Positions 49,302-56,611 of a DNA stretch of 64,000 nucleotides are shown piece after piece (position 1 is the first letter of the stretch; every line of letters begins with the position of its first letter). Location: positions 350,753 to 414,752 of the forward strand of contig NZ_KB894097.1 of assembly GCF_000374305.1 (NCBI RefSeq), in the 5' to 3' direction. Source of the stretch: Actinomadura flavalba DSM 45200. Lineage in GTDB: Bacteria > Actinomycetota > Actinomycetes > Streptosporangiales > Streptosporangiaceae. Under the pieces are notes generated by a model. The model ran no database searches and was not told where the DNA came from. It saw only the letters and a list, made by a program, of their open reading frames with translations. The translations under genes were made by a program, and so were the position numbers.

Positions 49302-49988
49302 ATGAGCAAGGTCCGGGAGCTGCCCGACGGTCCCATTGACGAGACCGGGCTGACCCAGCGTCAGCGCATGGTCCTCGAAGTGATCCGTGATTCGGTGCAG
49401 CGCCGCGGTTACCCGCCGTCGATGCGCGAGATCGGCTCCGCCGTGGGCCTCACCAGCACCTCCAGCGTGTCGCACCAGCTCCGCACGCTCCAGCGCAAGG
49501 GCTTCCTCCACCGCGACCCGAACCGTCCCCGCGCGGTCGAGGTCCGCGTGCCGGGCGCCACGCCCGTCCGCTCCGAGGAGGAGGTCGAGACGGCCGACGG
49601 CTCGCCCCGCCCCGCCCCGGCCTACGTGCCGCTCGTCGGCCGCATCGCCGCCGGTGGCCCGATCCTCGCCGAAGAGGCCGTCGAGGACGTCTTCACGCTG
49701 CCCAAGCAGCTCGTCGGCGAGGGCACGCACTTCCTGCTCCAGGTCACCGGCGACTCCATGATCGACGCCGCCATCGCCGACGGCGACTGGGTCGTCGTCC
49801 GCCAGCAGCCCGTCGCCGAGCAGGGCGACATCGTCGCCGCCATGATCGAGGGCGAGGCCACCGTCAAGACCCTCAAGCACCGCGACGGCCACACCTGGCT
49901 CATGCCGCAGAACCCCGCCTACGAGCCCATCCCCGGCGATGAGGCGAGCATCCTCGGCCGCGTCGTCGCCGTCCTCCGCAAGATGTGA
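49302..49988 (+). CDS. lexA: SOS repressor LexA
   Basis: A 228-residue LexA repressor. The winged helix spans about residues 17-68 (LTQRQRMVLEVIRDSVQRRGYPPSMREIGSAVGLTSTSSVSHQLRTLQRKG). Self-cleavage after RecA activation would occur between Ala117 and Gly118 (GRIAAGGP), with Ser152 (GDSMIDAAI) and Lys189 (EATVKTLKH) as catalytic dyad, all present. A 40-residue linker joins the domains. ATG 49302 follows GGGAGG. It is divergent from the LysM gene, with SOS boxes between, the usual autoregulatory arrangement. Confidence 0.96.
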   Translation: MSKVRELPDGPIDETGLTQRQRMVLEVIRDSVQRRGYPPSMREIGSAVGLTSTSSVSHQLRTLQRKGFLHRDPNRPRAVEVRVPGATPVRSEEEVETADGSPRPAPAYVPLVGRIAAGGPILAEEAVEDVFTLPKQLVGEGTHFLLQVTGDSMIDAAIADGDWVVVRQQPVAEQGDIVAAMIEGEATVKTLKHRDGHTWLMPQNPAYEPIPGDEASILGRVVAVLRKM

Positions 49989-50430
49989 CGCCGGCGCCCG
50001 CCGCTCCTCCCGCGATGCACGCCCGTCACCCACGGCACGCCCGCTGACCCGCGACACGCCCGCTGACCCGCGCACGTCCGGCGGCCGCACACGCCTGGCG
50101 GCCGCACACGCCTGGCGGCCCGCACACACCCGGCGGCTCGCACACGCCGGGTGGCCCGCTCATACGACGGCGTCGCGCCCATGCCTGCACTGCGACGAGA
50201 GGTCCCGCAACCCTCTGGGGGACCCCCTTGATTCAAGTCTCTCGCATCCGGGAGCGCGCAGGTGATCCCGGCGGTGAGCTGTGGATAACCGTCGTGCGCG
50301 ACCCGCGCCGCGAGCTGATCTCGCGCTGCCCATCTCCCACCACCGGCGTCGAAACGCGCAGCTTGCCCGTCATGCCGTGGGGTCATCCCCGTCGAAACCC
50401 CGGCATGTGTCCCGCGCATACGCGGCGGTC
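49989..50430. other. Gene-free stretch with short tandem repeats and a DnaA box
   Basis: Over 400 bases between convergent lexA and leuS without a convincing frame. It contains 17-18-base tandem units at 50080-50167, GGCGGCCGCACACGCCT and derivatives (five copies, later ones degenerate), and two CGCCCGCTGACCCGCG units at about 50038-50074. TGTGGATAA at 50280-50288 is a perfect DnaA box on the minus strand. Confidence 0.7.
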
Positions 50431-50467
50431 CCCGCCGTCCGGCGCCGGGACGGCGCGGGACGGCGGG
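50431..50467 (-). terminator. Hairpin after leuS
   Basis: Arms CCCGCCGTCC (50431-50440) and GGACGGCGGG (50458-50467) form a ten-base-pair stem with further pairing inside the loop, eight bases past the leuS stop. Confidence 0.75.
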
Positions 50468-50474
50468 AGGCTCG

Positions 50475-52967
50475 TCAGCGGCGCGGCACGATGTTGACGA
50501 TCTTCGGCGCGCGGACGATGACCTTGGCGATGTCGGCGCCGGCCAGCGCGTCCTTGATCTTCGGCGACGCCAGCGCCTGACGCTCCAGGTCGGCGGCGTC
50601 GATGTCGGGCGCGACCTCCAGCCGGTCCCGGACCTTCCCGGCGACCTGGACGACGCACGTCACCGACTCCTGCACCAGCAGCGCCGGATCGGCCGAGGGC
50701 CAGCCCGCCGTCGCCACGGGCGCCCGGCGGCCCAGCCGGTCCCACGCGTCCTCGGCGGTGTAGGGCGCGAACAGCGACAGGATCAGCGTCGCCGTCTCGG
50801 CGGCCTCGCGGACGGCCGGGTCGGCGGGCCCGGCGCCGCCGTCGATCGCGCGCCGCGTCGCGGTGACCAGCTCCATCAGCCGGGCGATCGCCACGTTGAA
50901 CCGGTCGGAGTCGACCAGCGTCGTCACCTCGGCGATCGTCCGGTGCGTGACGCGGCGCAGCGCGACGTCGCCCCCGGCGGGCGCCGTGCCCGGCTCGGAC
51001 GTGACCTCCGCCGCGACCCGGTGCAGACGGCTCAGGAACTTCGCCATGCCCTGCGGCGAGACGTCCGCCCAGTCGATGTCGTCCTCGGGCGGCCCGGCGA
51101 ACAGCATCGCCAGCCGGACGACGTCCACGCCGAACTCGTCGATCTGCTCGCCCAGGTCGACTCCGTTGCCCAGCGACTTCGACATCGCCTTGCCGCCGTT
51201 GACGACCTGGCCCTGGTTCAGCAGCCGCAGGAACGGCTCGGTGAAGTCGATCATGCCCAGGTCGTACAGGACCTTGGTGAAGAACCGGCTGTACAGCAGG
51301 TGCAGGATCGCGTGCTCGACGCCGCCGGTGTACTGGTCGACGGGCATCCAGCGCCGCACGGCCTCGGGGTCGAACGGCCCGTCGGTGTACTGCGGCGAGC
51401 AGTACCGGAAGTAGTACCAGGACGAGTCGACGAACGTGTCCATCGTGTCGGTGTCGCGCTGCGCGGCGCCACCGCATTTGGGGCACGCGACGTTGACCCA
51501 CGCCTCGGCGGCGGCCAGCGGCGACGTGCCCTTGGGCGCCAGGTCGGCGCCCTTCAGGTCGGCGGGCAGCTTGACGGGCAGTTCCTCGTCGGGGACGGGC
51601 ACCTCCCCGCACGCCGCGCAGTGCACGATCGGGATGGGGCAGCCCCAGAACCGCTGCCGCGACACCAGCCAGTCGCGCAGCCGGAAGTTGACGGCGGCCT
51701 TGCCGGTCCCGCGCTCCTCCAGCACCTCGATGATGCGCGGGATGGCGTCGGTCTTGGTCAGGCCCTCGATCGGCCCGGAGTTGACGATGGTGCCCTCACC
51801 GGGGGTGGCGACGCCGCTCTGGACCGGGTCGGGGCCGCCGGTCTCCACGACGACCCGCACCGGCAGGTCGAACTTCAGCGCGAAGTCCAGGTCGCGCTGG
51901 TCGTGCGCGGGCACGGCCATGATCGCGCCGTGCCCGTACTCGGCCAGCACGTAGTCCGACGCCCAGACCGGGATGCGTTCGCCGTTGACGGGGTTGACGG
52001 CGTACCGGCCCAGGAACACGCCGGTCTTCTCGCGCTCGGCCGACATCCGCTCGATCTCGCTCTCGCGGGAGACCTCGTCGCGGTACGCCTCGAACGCGGC
52101 GCGCTGCTCGGGCGCGACGATCTCCTCGGCCAGCGGCGCGTCGGCGGCGACGACCATGAACGTCGCGCCGAACAGCGTGTCGGGCCGCGTCGTGTAGACG
52201 GTGACGGGCGCGTCGCGGCCCTCGATGACGAAGTCGACGTCGGCGCCGGTGGAGCGGCCGATCCAGTTGCGCTGCATCAGCAGGACGCGCTCGGGCCAGC
52301 CGTCTTCGAGCTGGTCCATGTCGTCCAGCAGGCGGTCGGCGTAGTCGGTGATGCGGAAGTACCACTGGGTCAGGACGCGCTTCTCGACCAGCCAGCCGCA
52401 GCGCTCGCAGTGCCCGCCGACGACCTGCTCGTTGGCCAGGACGGTCTGGTCGTTGGGGCACCAGTTGACCTGGCCGCCCTTGCGGTAGGCCAGGCCGCGC
52501 TCGTAGAAGCGCAGGAACAGCCACTGGGTCCAGCGGTAGTACTCGGGGTCGGAGGTGTGCAGCCGCCGCGACCAGTCGAACGAGGGCGCGTACCGCTGGA
52601 ACGACGCGGCCTGGGTCTCGATGTTGGCGTACGTCCACTCGGCGGGGTGCGAGTCGCGCTTGATGGCGGCGTTCTCGGCGGGCAGGCCGAAGGAGTCCCA
52701 GCCGATGGGGTGCAGGACGTCGTAGCCGCGCTGGAACCAGAAGCGGGCGCGGACGTCGCCGATGGCGAACGCCTCGGCGTGGCCCATGTGCAGGTCGCCG
52801 GAGGGGTAGGGGAACATGTCCAGCGCGTAGCGGCGCTCGCGGGCGTCGTCGCTCTCGTCCGCCCGGAACGGCCGGAGCTCGGCCCACCGGGCCGACCACG
52901 TGTCCTGGACGGCCCGGGGGTCGTACCCCTCCGGGGTGTCGTTACGAGAGGTCTCGTCGCTGCTCAC
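50475..52967 (-). CDS. leuS: Leucyl-tRNA synthetase
   Basis: An 830-residue class I aminoacyl-tRNA synthetase that charges tRNA-Leu. The HIGH motif appears as FPYPSGDLHMGHAEAF, the KMSKS motif as NGGKAMSKSLGNGVDLG. The editing domain (about 230-400, TTRPDTLFGATFMVVA and YGHGAIMAVPAHDQRD) is present, as is the zinc segment CPNDQTVLANEQVVGGHCERCG and the second CAACGEVPVP...CPKCGG site. GTG at 52965-52967 is preferred over upstream in-frame starts because GGAG lies seven bases before it. The family is essential and length is normal. Confidence 0.96.
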   Translation of the reverse strand: MSSDETSRNDTPEGYDPRAVQDTWSARWAELRPFRADESDDARERRYALDMFPYPSGDLHMGHAEAFAIGDVRARFWFQRGYDVLHPIGWDSFGLPAENAAIKRDSHPAEWTYANIETQAASFQRYAPSFDWSRRLHTSDPEYYRWTQWLFLRFYERGLAYRKGGQVNWCPNDQTVLANEQVVGGHCERCGWLVEKRVLTQWYFRITDYADRLLDDMDQLEDGWPERVLLMQRNWIGRSTGADVDFVIEGRDAPVTVYTTRPDTLFGATFMVVAADAPLAEEIVAPEQRAAFEAYRDEVSRESEIERMSAEREKTGVFLGRYAVNPVNGERIPVWASDYVLAEYGHGAIMAVPAHDQRDLDFALKFDLPVRVVVETGGPDPVQSGVATPGEGTIVNSGPIEGLTKTDAIPRIIEVLEERGTGKAAVNFRLRDWLVSRQRFWGCPIPIVHCAACGEVPVPDEELPVKLPADLKGADLAPKGTSPLAAAEAWVNVACPKCGGAAQRDTDTMDTFVDSSWYYFRYCSPQYTDGPFDPEAVRRWMPVDQYTGGVEHAILHLLYSRFFTKVLYDLGMIDFTEPFLRLLNQGQVVNGGKAMSKSLGNGVDLGEQIDEFGVDVVRLAMLFAGPPEDDIDWADVSPQGMAKFLSRLHRVAAEVTSEPGTAPAGGDVALRRVTHRTIAEVTTLVDSDRFNVAIARLMELVTATRRAIDGGAGPADPAVREAAETATLILSLFAPYTAEDAWDRLGRRAPVATAGWPSADPALLVQESVTCVVQVAGKVRDRLEVAPDIDAADLERQALASPKIKDALAGADIAKVIVRAPKIVNIVPRR

Positions 52968-53032
52968 GGTCGCTACTCCACTGTTCCGTTTAGGTACGGG
53001 GGTGCGGTCGCACCTGCCCCTGACATGACAGA

Positions 53033-53051
53033 ACCCCTCGCAGGGAGGGGT
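53033..53051 (-). promoter_or_regulatory. Possible attenuator hairpin in the leuS leader
   Basis: ACCCCTC-cctgc-GAGGGGT followed in the transcript direction by TTCTGT, about 65 bases before the leuS start. A second stem (GGTGC-gacc-GCACC, near 53001-53014) follows. The arrangement could be attenuation, but no leucine-rich leader peptide or T-box core was recognised. Confidence 0.35.
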
Positions 53052-53242
53052 GGCCGCGCGAACCTGTCCGAAGGTCAGCGCGGCGGGCGAAGAAGGCGCC
53101 GGGACCGCATACCCCAAAGACTAGCGCAGAGGCAAGGGATCGCGGGGTGTCCCATCGCAGTGCCGTCGGCGGGACCGTTCCGGGGACGTTTTCCCGGAAC
53201 TTCGCAGCTCAGGGATAGCGAAGTAAGCACCGTATGTACCAG

Positions 53243-53270
53243 GATGAGCGAAACCGTTCGTACACTCATC
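53243..53270. promoter_or_regulatory. Nested palindrome, candidate operator of the acyl-CoA ligase gene
   Basis: Outer arms GATGAG/CTCATC and inner arms CGAA/TTCG share nearly the same centre. TACACT at 53261-53266, a -10-like hexamer, lies within it, about 45 bases upstream of the ligase ATG. A TetR- or FadR-like regulator is the natural guess. Confidence 0.45.
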
Positions 53271-53311
53271 AGTAATAACCGCCTGGTGACAACCCCAGTA
53301 CGAGGAGTGCC

Positions 53312-54856
53312 ATGCTGAACCTGTCCGTCCTGCTGGAGGACGCCGCCCGCGAGACGCCCGACCGCGACGCGGTGGTCTTCGGCGACATGCGGCTGTCGTA
53401 CTCGTTCGTGGACCAGGTCGCCAACCAGGTCGCGAACCTGCTGGTCTCCCGCGGTCTCCAGCGGGGGGACAAGATCGCCCTGGCGGTCCCGAACCTCCCG
53501 TACTTCCCGATGATCTACTTCGGGGCGCTCAAGGCCGGACTGGTCGTCGTACCGCTCAACGTCCTGCTCAAGCCGCGCGAGATCGCCTACCACCTCGGTG
53601 ACTCCGACGCCAAGGCGTTCTTCTGTTTCGAGGGCACCCCCGAGCTGCCGCTCGGCGAGATGGGCCACGCCGGGTTCGAGCAGGCCGACGGCTGCGAGCA
53701 CTTCTTCCTGCTCCCGGCCAGCCTCGCCACGACCGAGTCCCCGATCGAGGGCGCCGAGCTGTTCTGGGCCGCCCTCGGCGACAAGCCCAAGACGTTCGAC
53801 ACCGTGCAGACCGAGGCGACCGAGACCGCCGTCGTCCTGTACACGTCCGGCACCACGGGCCAGCCCAAGGGCGCCGAGCTGACGCACGGCAACCTGCTGA
53901 CGAACGCGATGGTCTCCGACACGCTGTTCGCCAAGTCGCTGCACGACACGTTCCTCGTGACGCTGCCGCTGTTCCACATCTTCGGCCAGACCTGCGTGAT
54001 GAACGTCGGCTTCTTCCGGCACGCCACGCTCGTCCTGCTGCCGCGCTTCGAGCCCAAGGCGGCCATCTCCCTCATGGTGAAGGAGAAGGTCAACATGTTC
54101 GCGGGCGTCCCGACGATGTACTGGTCGCTGCTCACCGACGACACCTCCGACGAGGACATCACCGCCATCCGCGAGAACCTCACCGTCGCGGTCGCCGGCG
54201 GCGCGTCGCTGCCGCTGGAGGTCCTCAAGGGCGTCAAGACGAAGTTCGGCGCGGACGTCCTGGAGGGCTACGGCCTGTCGGAGACCTCGCCGGTCGCCTC
54301 GTTCAACCGCCCCGACCGGCCCGCCAAGCCCGGCTCGATCGGGCTGCCCGTCTGGGGCGTCGAGATGAAGCTCATCGACGAGGAGTGGAAGACGATCGAG
54401 GGCGAGGGCCCCGGCGAGATCGCCATCCGCGGCCACAACATCATGAAGGGCTACTACAACCGCCCCGACGCGACCGAGGCGTCCATCCAGGACGGCTGGT
54501 TCCGCACCGGTGACGTGGCCCGCCGCGACGACGAGGGCTACTACTACATCATCGACCGCTCCAAGGACATGATCATCCGCGGCGGGTTCAACGTGTACCC
54601 GCGCGAGCTGGAAGAGGTGCTCATGGGGCACCCGGCGGTCTCGCTGGCCGCCGTCGTGGGCGTGGAGCACGAGTCGCACGGCGAGGAGATCAAGGCGTAC
54701 GTGATCCGCACCCCGGACGCCACGATCACCGAGGCCGAGCTGGTCGAGTGGGGCAAGGAGCAGTTCGCGAACTACAAGTACCCGCGGATCGTCGAGTTCC
54801 GCGACGAGCTGCCGATGACCGCCACCGGCAAGATCCTCAAGCGCGAGCTGCGCTAG
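53312..54856 (+). CDS. Long-chain fatty acid-CoA ligase
   Basis: A 514-residue AMP-forming ligase that activates a carboxylic acid as its CoA thioester. The phosphate loop is VVLYTSGTTGQPKGAEL; A5 GYGLSETSP, A7 DGWFRTGDVARRDDEGYYYIIDRSKDMIIRGGFNVYPRELEE and the C-terminal lysine in TATGKILKRELR are all present. It resembles FadD-type enzymes (LPLFHIFGQTCVMN). ATG 53312 follows GAGGAG. It is monocistronic, with a strong terminator after it. Substrate chain length cannot be read from sequence. Confidence 0.93.
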   Translation: MLNLSVLLEDAARETPDRDAVVFGDMRLSYSFVDQVANQVANLLVSRGLQRGDKIALAVPNLPYFPMIYFGALKAGLVVVPLNVLLKPREIAYHLGDSDAKAFFCFEGTPELPLGEMGHAGFEQADGCEHFFLLPASLATTESPIEGAELFWAALGDKPKTFDTVQTEATETAVVLYTSGTTGQPKGAELTHGNLLTNAMVSDTLFAKSLHDTFLVTLPLFHIFGQTCVMNVGFFRHATLVLLPRFEPKAAISLMVKEKVNMFAGVPTMYWSLLTDDTSDEDITAIRENLTVAVAGGASLPLEVLKGVKTKFGADVLEGYGLSETSPVASFNRPDRPAKPGSIGLPVWGVEMKLIDEEWKTIEGEGPGEIAIRGHNIMKGYYNRPDATEASIQDGWFRTGDVARRDDEGYYYIIDRSKDMIIRGGFNVYPRELEEVLMGHPAVSLAAVVGVEHESHGEEIKAYVIRTPDATITEAELVEWGKEQFANYKYPRIVEFRDELPMTATGKILKRELR

Positions 54857-54863
54857 CCGCGCC

Positions 54864-54890
54864 GGGCCGGGGACGTCGCGTCCCCGGCCC
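54864..54890. terminator. Bidirectional terminator after the acyl-CoA ligase gene
   Basis: Perfect 12-base-pair stem GGGCCGGGGACG-tcg-CGTCCCCGGCCC between the convergent ligase and methyltransferase genes. Confidence 0.88.
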
Positions 54891-54899
54891 CACGGCCGT

Positions 54900-55670
54900 T
54901 CAGGGCCGCGCCACGACGGCCCACACGCGGTGCGAGACGGCGAGCGTGTCGCCGGGGAAGTCCGCCGCCAGCAGCGCGCCGAGTTCGGCGTCGACGGCGG
55001 CGACCTCGTCCGGCGGCAGGACCGCGCCGACCCCGGCGCTCGCCCGGACCCGCCCCACCCACGCCTCGGGCGTGTAGGGGACGTCCAGGTCGAACGAGAA
55101 CGTCTCGATGCCGGTGAACCCGGCGGTGGCGAGGTCGGTGAGCCAGCGCGGGTGCAGCCCGGTGCCGCCCGCGACGGGCGCCCACGCCGCGTTGTGCGCG
55201 ACGATGACGCGTTCGGTCGCCTCGACGACGTTGCCGGGCAGCGGAATCCAGTCGAAGTGCGCGATGACGACGAAGCCGTCGGGGCGCAGCAGCCGCCGCA
55301 CCTCGGCCGCGGCGGCGGGCGCGTCGAACCAGTGCCAGCACTGCCCGGCCGAGACGACGTCGGCGCAGCCCGCGGGCAGGCCGGTGTCCTCGGCGGTCGC
55401 CTCGCGGTACGCGATCGTCACGCCCGCGAAGCGGTCCAGCTCGCGCGCCTGCCCGAGCAGCGCCGTGGACGGATCGACGCCGGTGACCGACGCCCCGGCC
55501 TGCGCGAACAGCCGCGCCAGGCTGCCGGTGCCGGTGCCGAGATCGACGACGTCCTGGCCGCGCACACCGGCGCCGAAGCCCTGGAGCCGGCGCAGCAGGC
55601 CCGGCGGGAAACCGGCGCGATGGCGCCCGTAGTCCTCTGCGGTCAGACCGAAATCAGGTGCGGAAACCAT
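54900..55670 (-). CDS. SAM-dependent methyltransferase (class I)
   Basis: A 256-residue methyltransferase. Motif I VVDLGTGTGSLARLFAQAG binds SAM, followed by VTGVDPSTALLGQAREL, the acidic motif II area ATAEDTGLPAGCADVVSAGQCWHWFDAP, and LRPDGFVVIAHFDWIPLPGNVVE. It is of the methyltransferase type 11 group; the acceptor is unknown. ATG at 55668-55670. It is followed (in its direction) by the strong hairpin at 54864-54890, and lies 59 bases downstream of the alpha/beta hydrolase gene, probably in one transcript. Confidence 0.88.
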   Translation of the reverse strand: MVSAPDFGLTAEDYGRHRAGFPPGLLRRLQGFGAGVRGQDVVDLGTGTGSLARLFAQAGASVTGVDPSTALLGQARELDRFAGVTIAYREATAEDTGLPAGCADVVSAGQCWHWFDAPAAAAEVRRLLRPDGFVVIAHFDWIPLPGNVVEATERVIVAHNAAWAPVAGGTGLHPRWLTDLATAGFTGIETFSFDLDVPYTPEAWVGRVRASAGVGAVLPPDEVAAVDAELGALLAADFPGDTLAVSHRVWAVVARP

Positions 55671-55729
55671 GCGAACCTCCCGGGGGGACGGCGCTCTGCG
55701 GGCAGGATCTCACCCCGCGGCGCCCCGTC

Positions 55730-56611
55730 CTACGCCGGGGGCTCCACCCGCAGCCACTCCAGCACGCGGGCGTTGACGTCGCTCGGGTTCTCCAGGTGCA
55801 GGAAGTGCCCGGCGTCCGGGACGATCTCGGCGCGCGAGCCCGGCGGCAGGTGCTTCATCACGAGGCCGGGTTCGGCGACCTCGGCGCCGATGCAGCCGTC
55901 GTCCGCGCCGTGCAGGTACAGGACGGGCGTGCCGCCGGCCTTGTTGGTCGCGGCCTGGGCGTCGGCGTAGCGCTCCTGGTGCAGGGACGCGTCCAGGCGG
56001 GCCCGGTAGTAGCCGAGCGCCGCCGCGCGGTGCTGCGGCTCGGCCAGGCACTCCCAGGCGTACTCGACGTCCTGGGCGGCGTCGTGGCCGGGCGACCAGT
56101 CGGCCCAGAGCGCGGCGACCAGGTCGCGGTCGAGGGCGTGCTCGGCCAGTTGCGTCTGGAACAGGAACACGTAGAACGAGCGCTTGAGCTGGTCGTAGTC
56201 GAAGAACCGCGTCATCATCGCGCCGAGCGGCGGCAGCGCGAGCGTCACCACGCGGCGCCAGCGGCCCGGTTCGAGGGTGGCGGCGCCGAACGCGGCGGCC
56301 GCGCCCCAGTCGTGGCCGAGGACGACGGCGTCGTCGCGTCCGCCGAACGCCTGGTGCAGGGCGACGGCGTCGGTGGCGAGCGCGCCGGTCTGGTAGGCGC
56401 CGTCGGCGGGGATCGCGGTGGGCGCGTAGCCGCGCTGGAACGGCGCGACGGCGTGGTAGCCCGCGTCGGCGAGTTCGGGCAGCAGGTGCCGCCAGGTGTG
56501 CGCCGAGTCGGGGAAGCCGTGCAGGCACAGGGCGAGCGGGCCGTCGTCCGGGCCCGCCTCCAGGTAGGCGAACTCGACGTCGTTGGCGGTCACCCGGTGG
56601 ATATCACCCAT
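55730..56611 (-). CDS. Alpha/beta hydrolase (epoxide hydrolase-like)
   Basis: A 293-residue alpha/beta-fold hydrolase. The oxyanion HGFP motif (CLHGFPDSAHTWRHLLPEL), the nucleophile elbow VVLGHDWGAAAAFGAA with aspartate as nucleophile, and the acid and base in LHGADDGCIGAE and PDAGHFLHLENPSDV are visible. An Asp nucleophile and the HGFP motif point to epoxide hydrolase or haloalkane dehalogenase chemistry rather than an esterase; the substrate is unknown. The ATG (56609-56611) overlaps the 3' end of the MMPL gene by eight bases, so it is translated from the same message. Confidence 0.88.
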   Translation of the reverse strand: MGDIHRVTANDVEFAYLEAGPDDGPLALCLHGFPDSAHTWRHLLPELADAGYHAVAPFQRGYAPTAIPADGAYQTGALATDAVALHQAFGGRDDAVVLGHDWGAAAAFGAATLEPGRWRRVVTLALPPLGAMMTRFFDYDQLKRSFYVFLFQTQLAEHALDRDLVAALWADWSPGHDAAQDVEYAWECLAEPQHRAAALGYYRARLDASLHQERYADAQAATNKAGGTPVLYLHGADDGCIGAEVAEPGLVMKHLPPGSRAEIVPDAGHFLHLENPSDVNARVLEWLRVEPPA

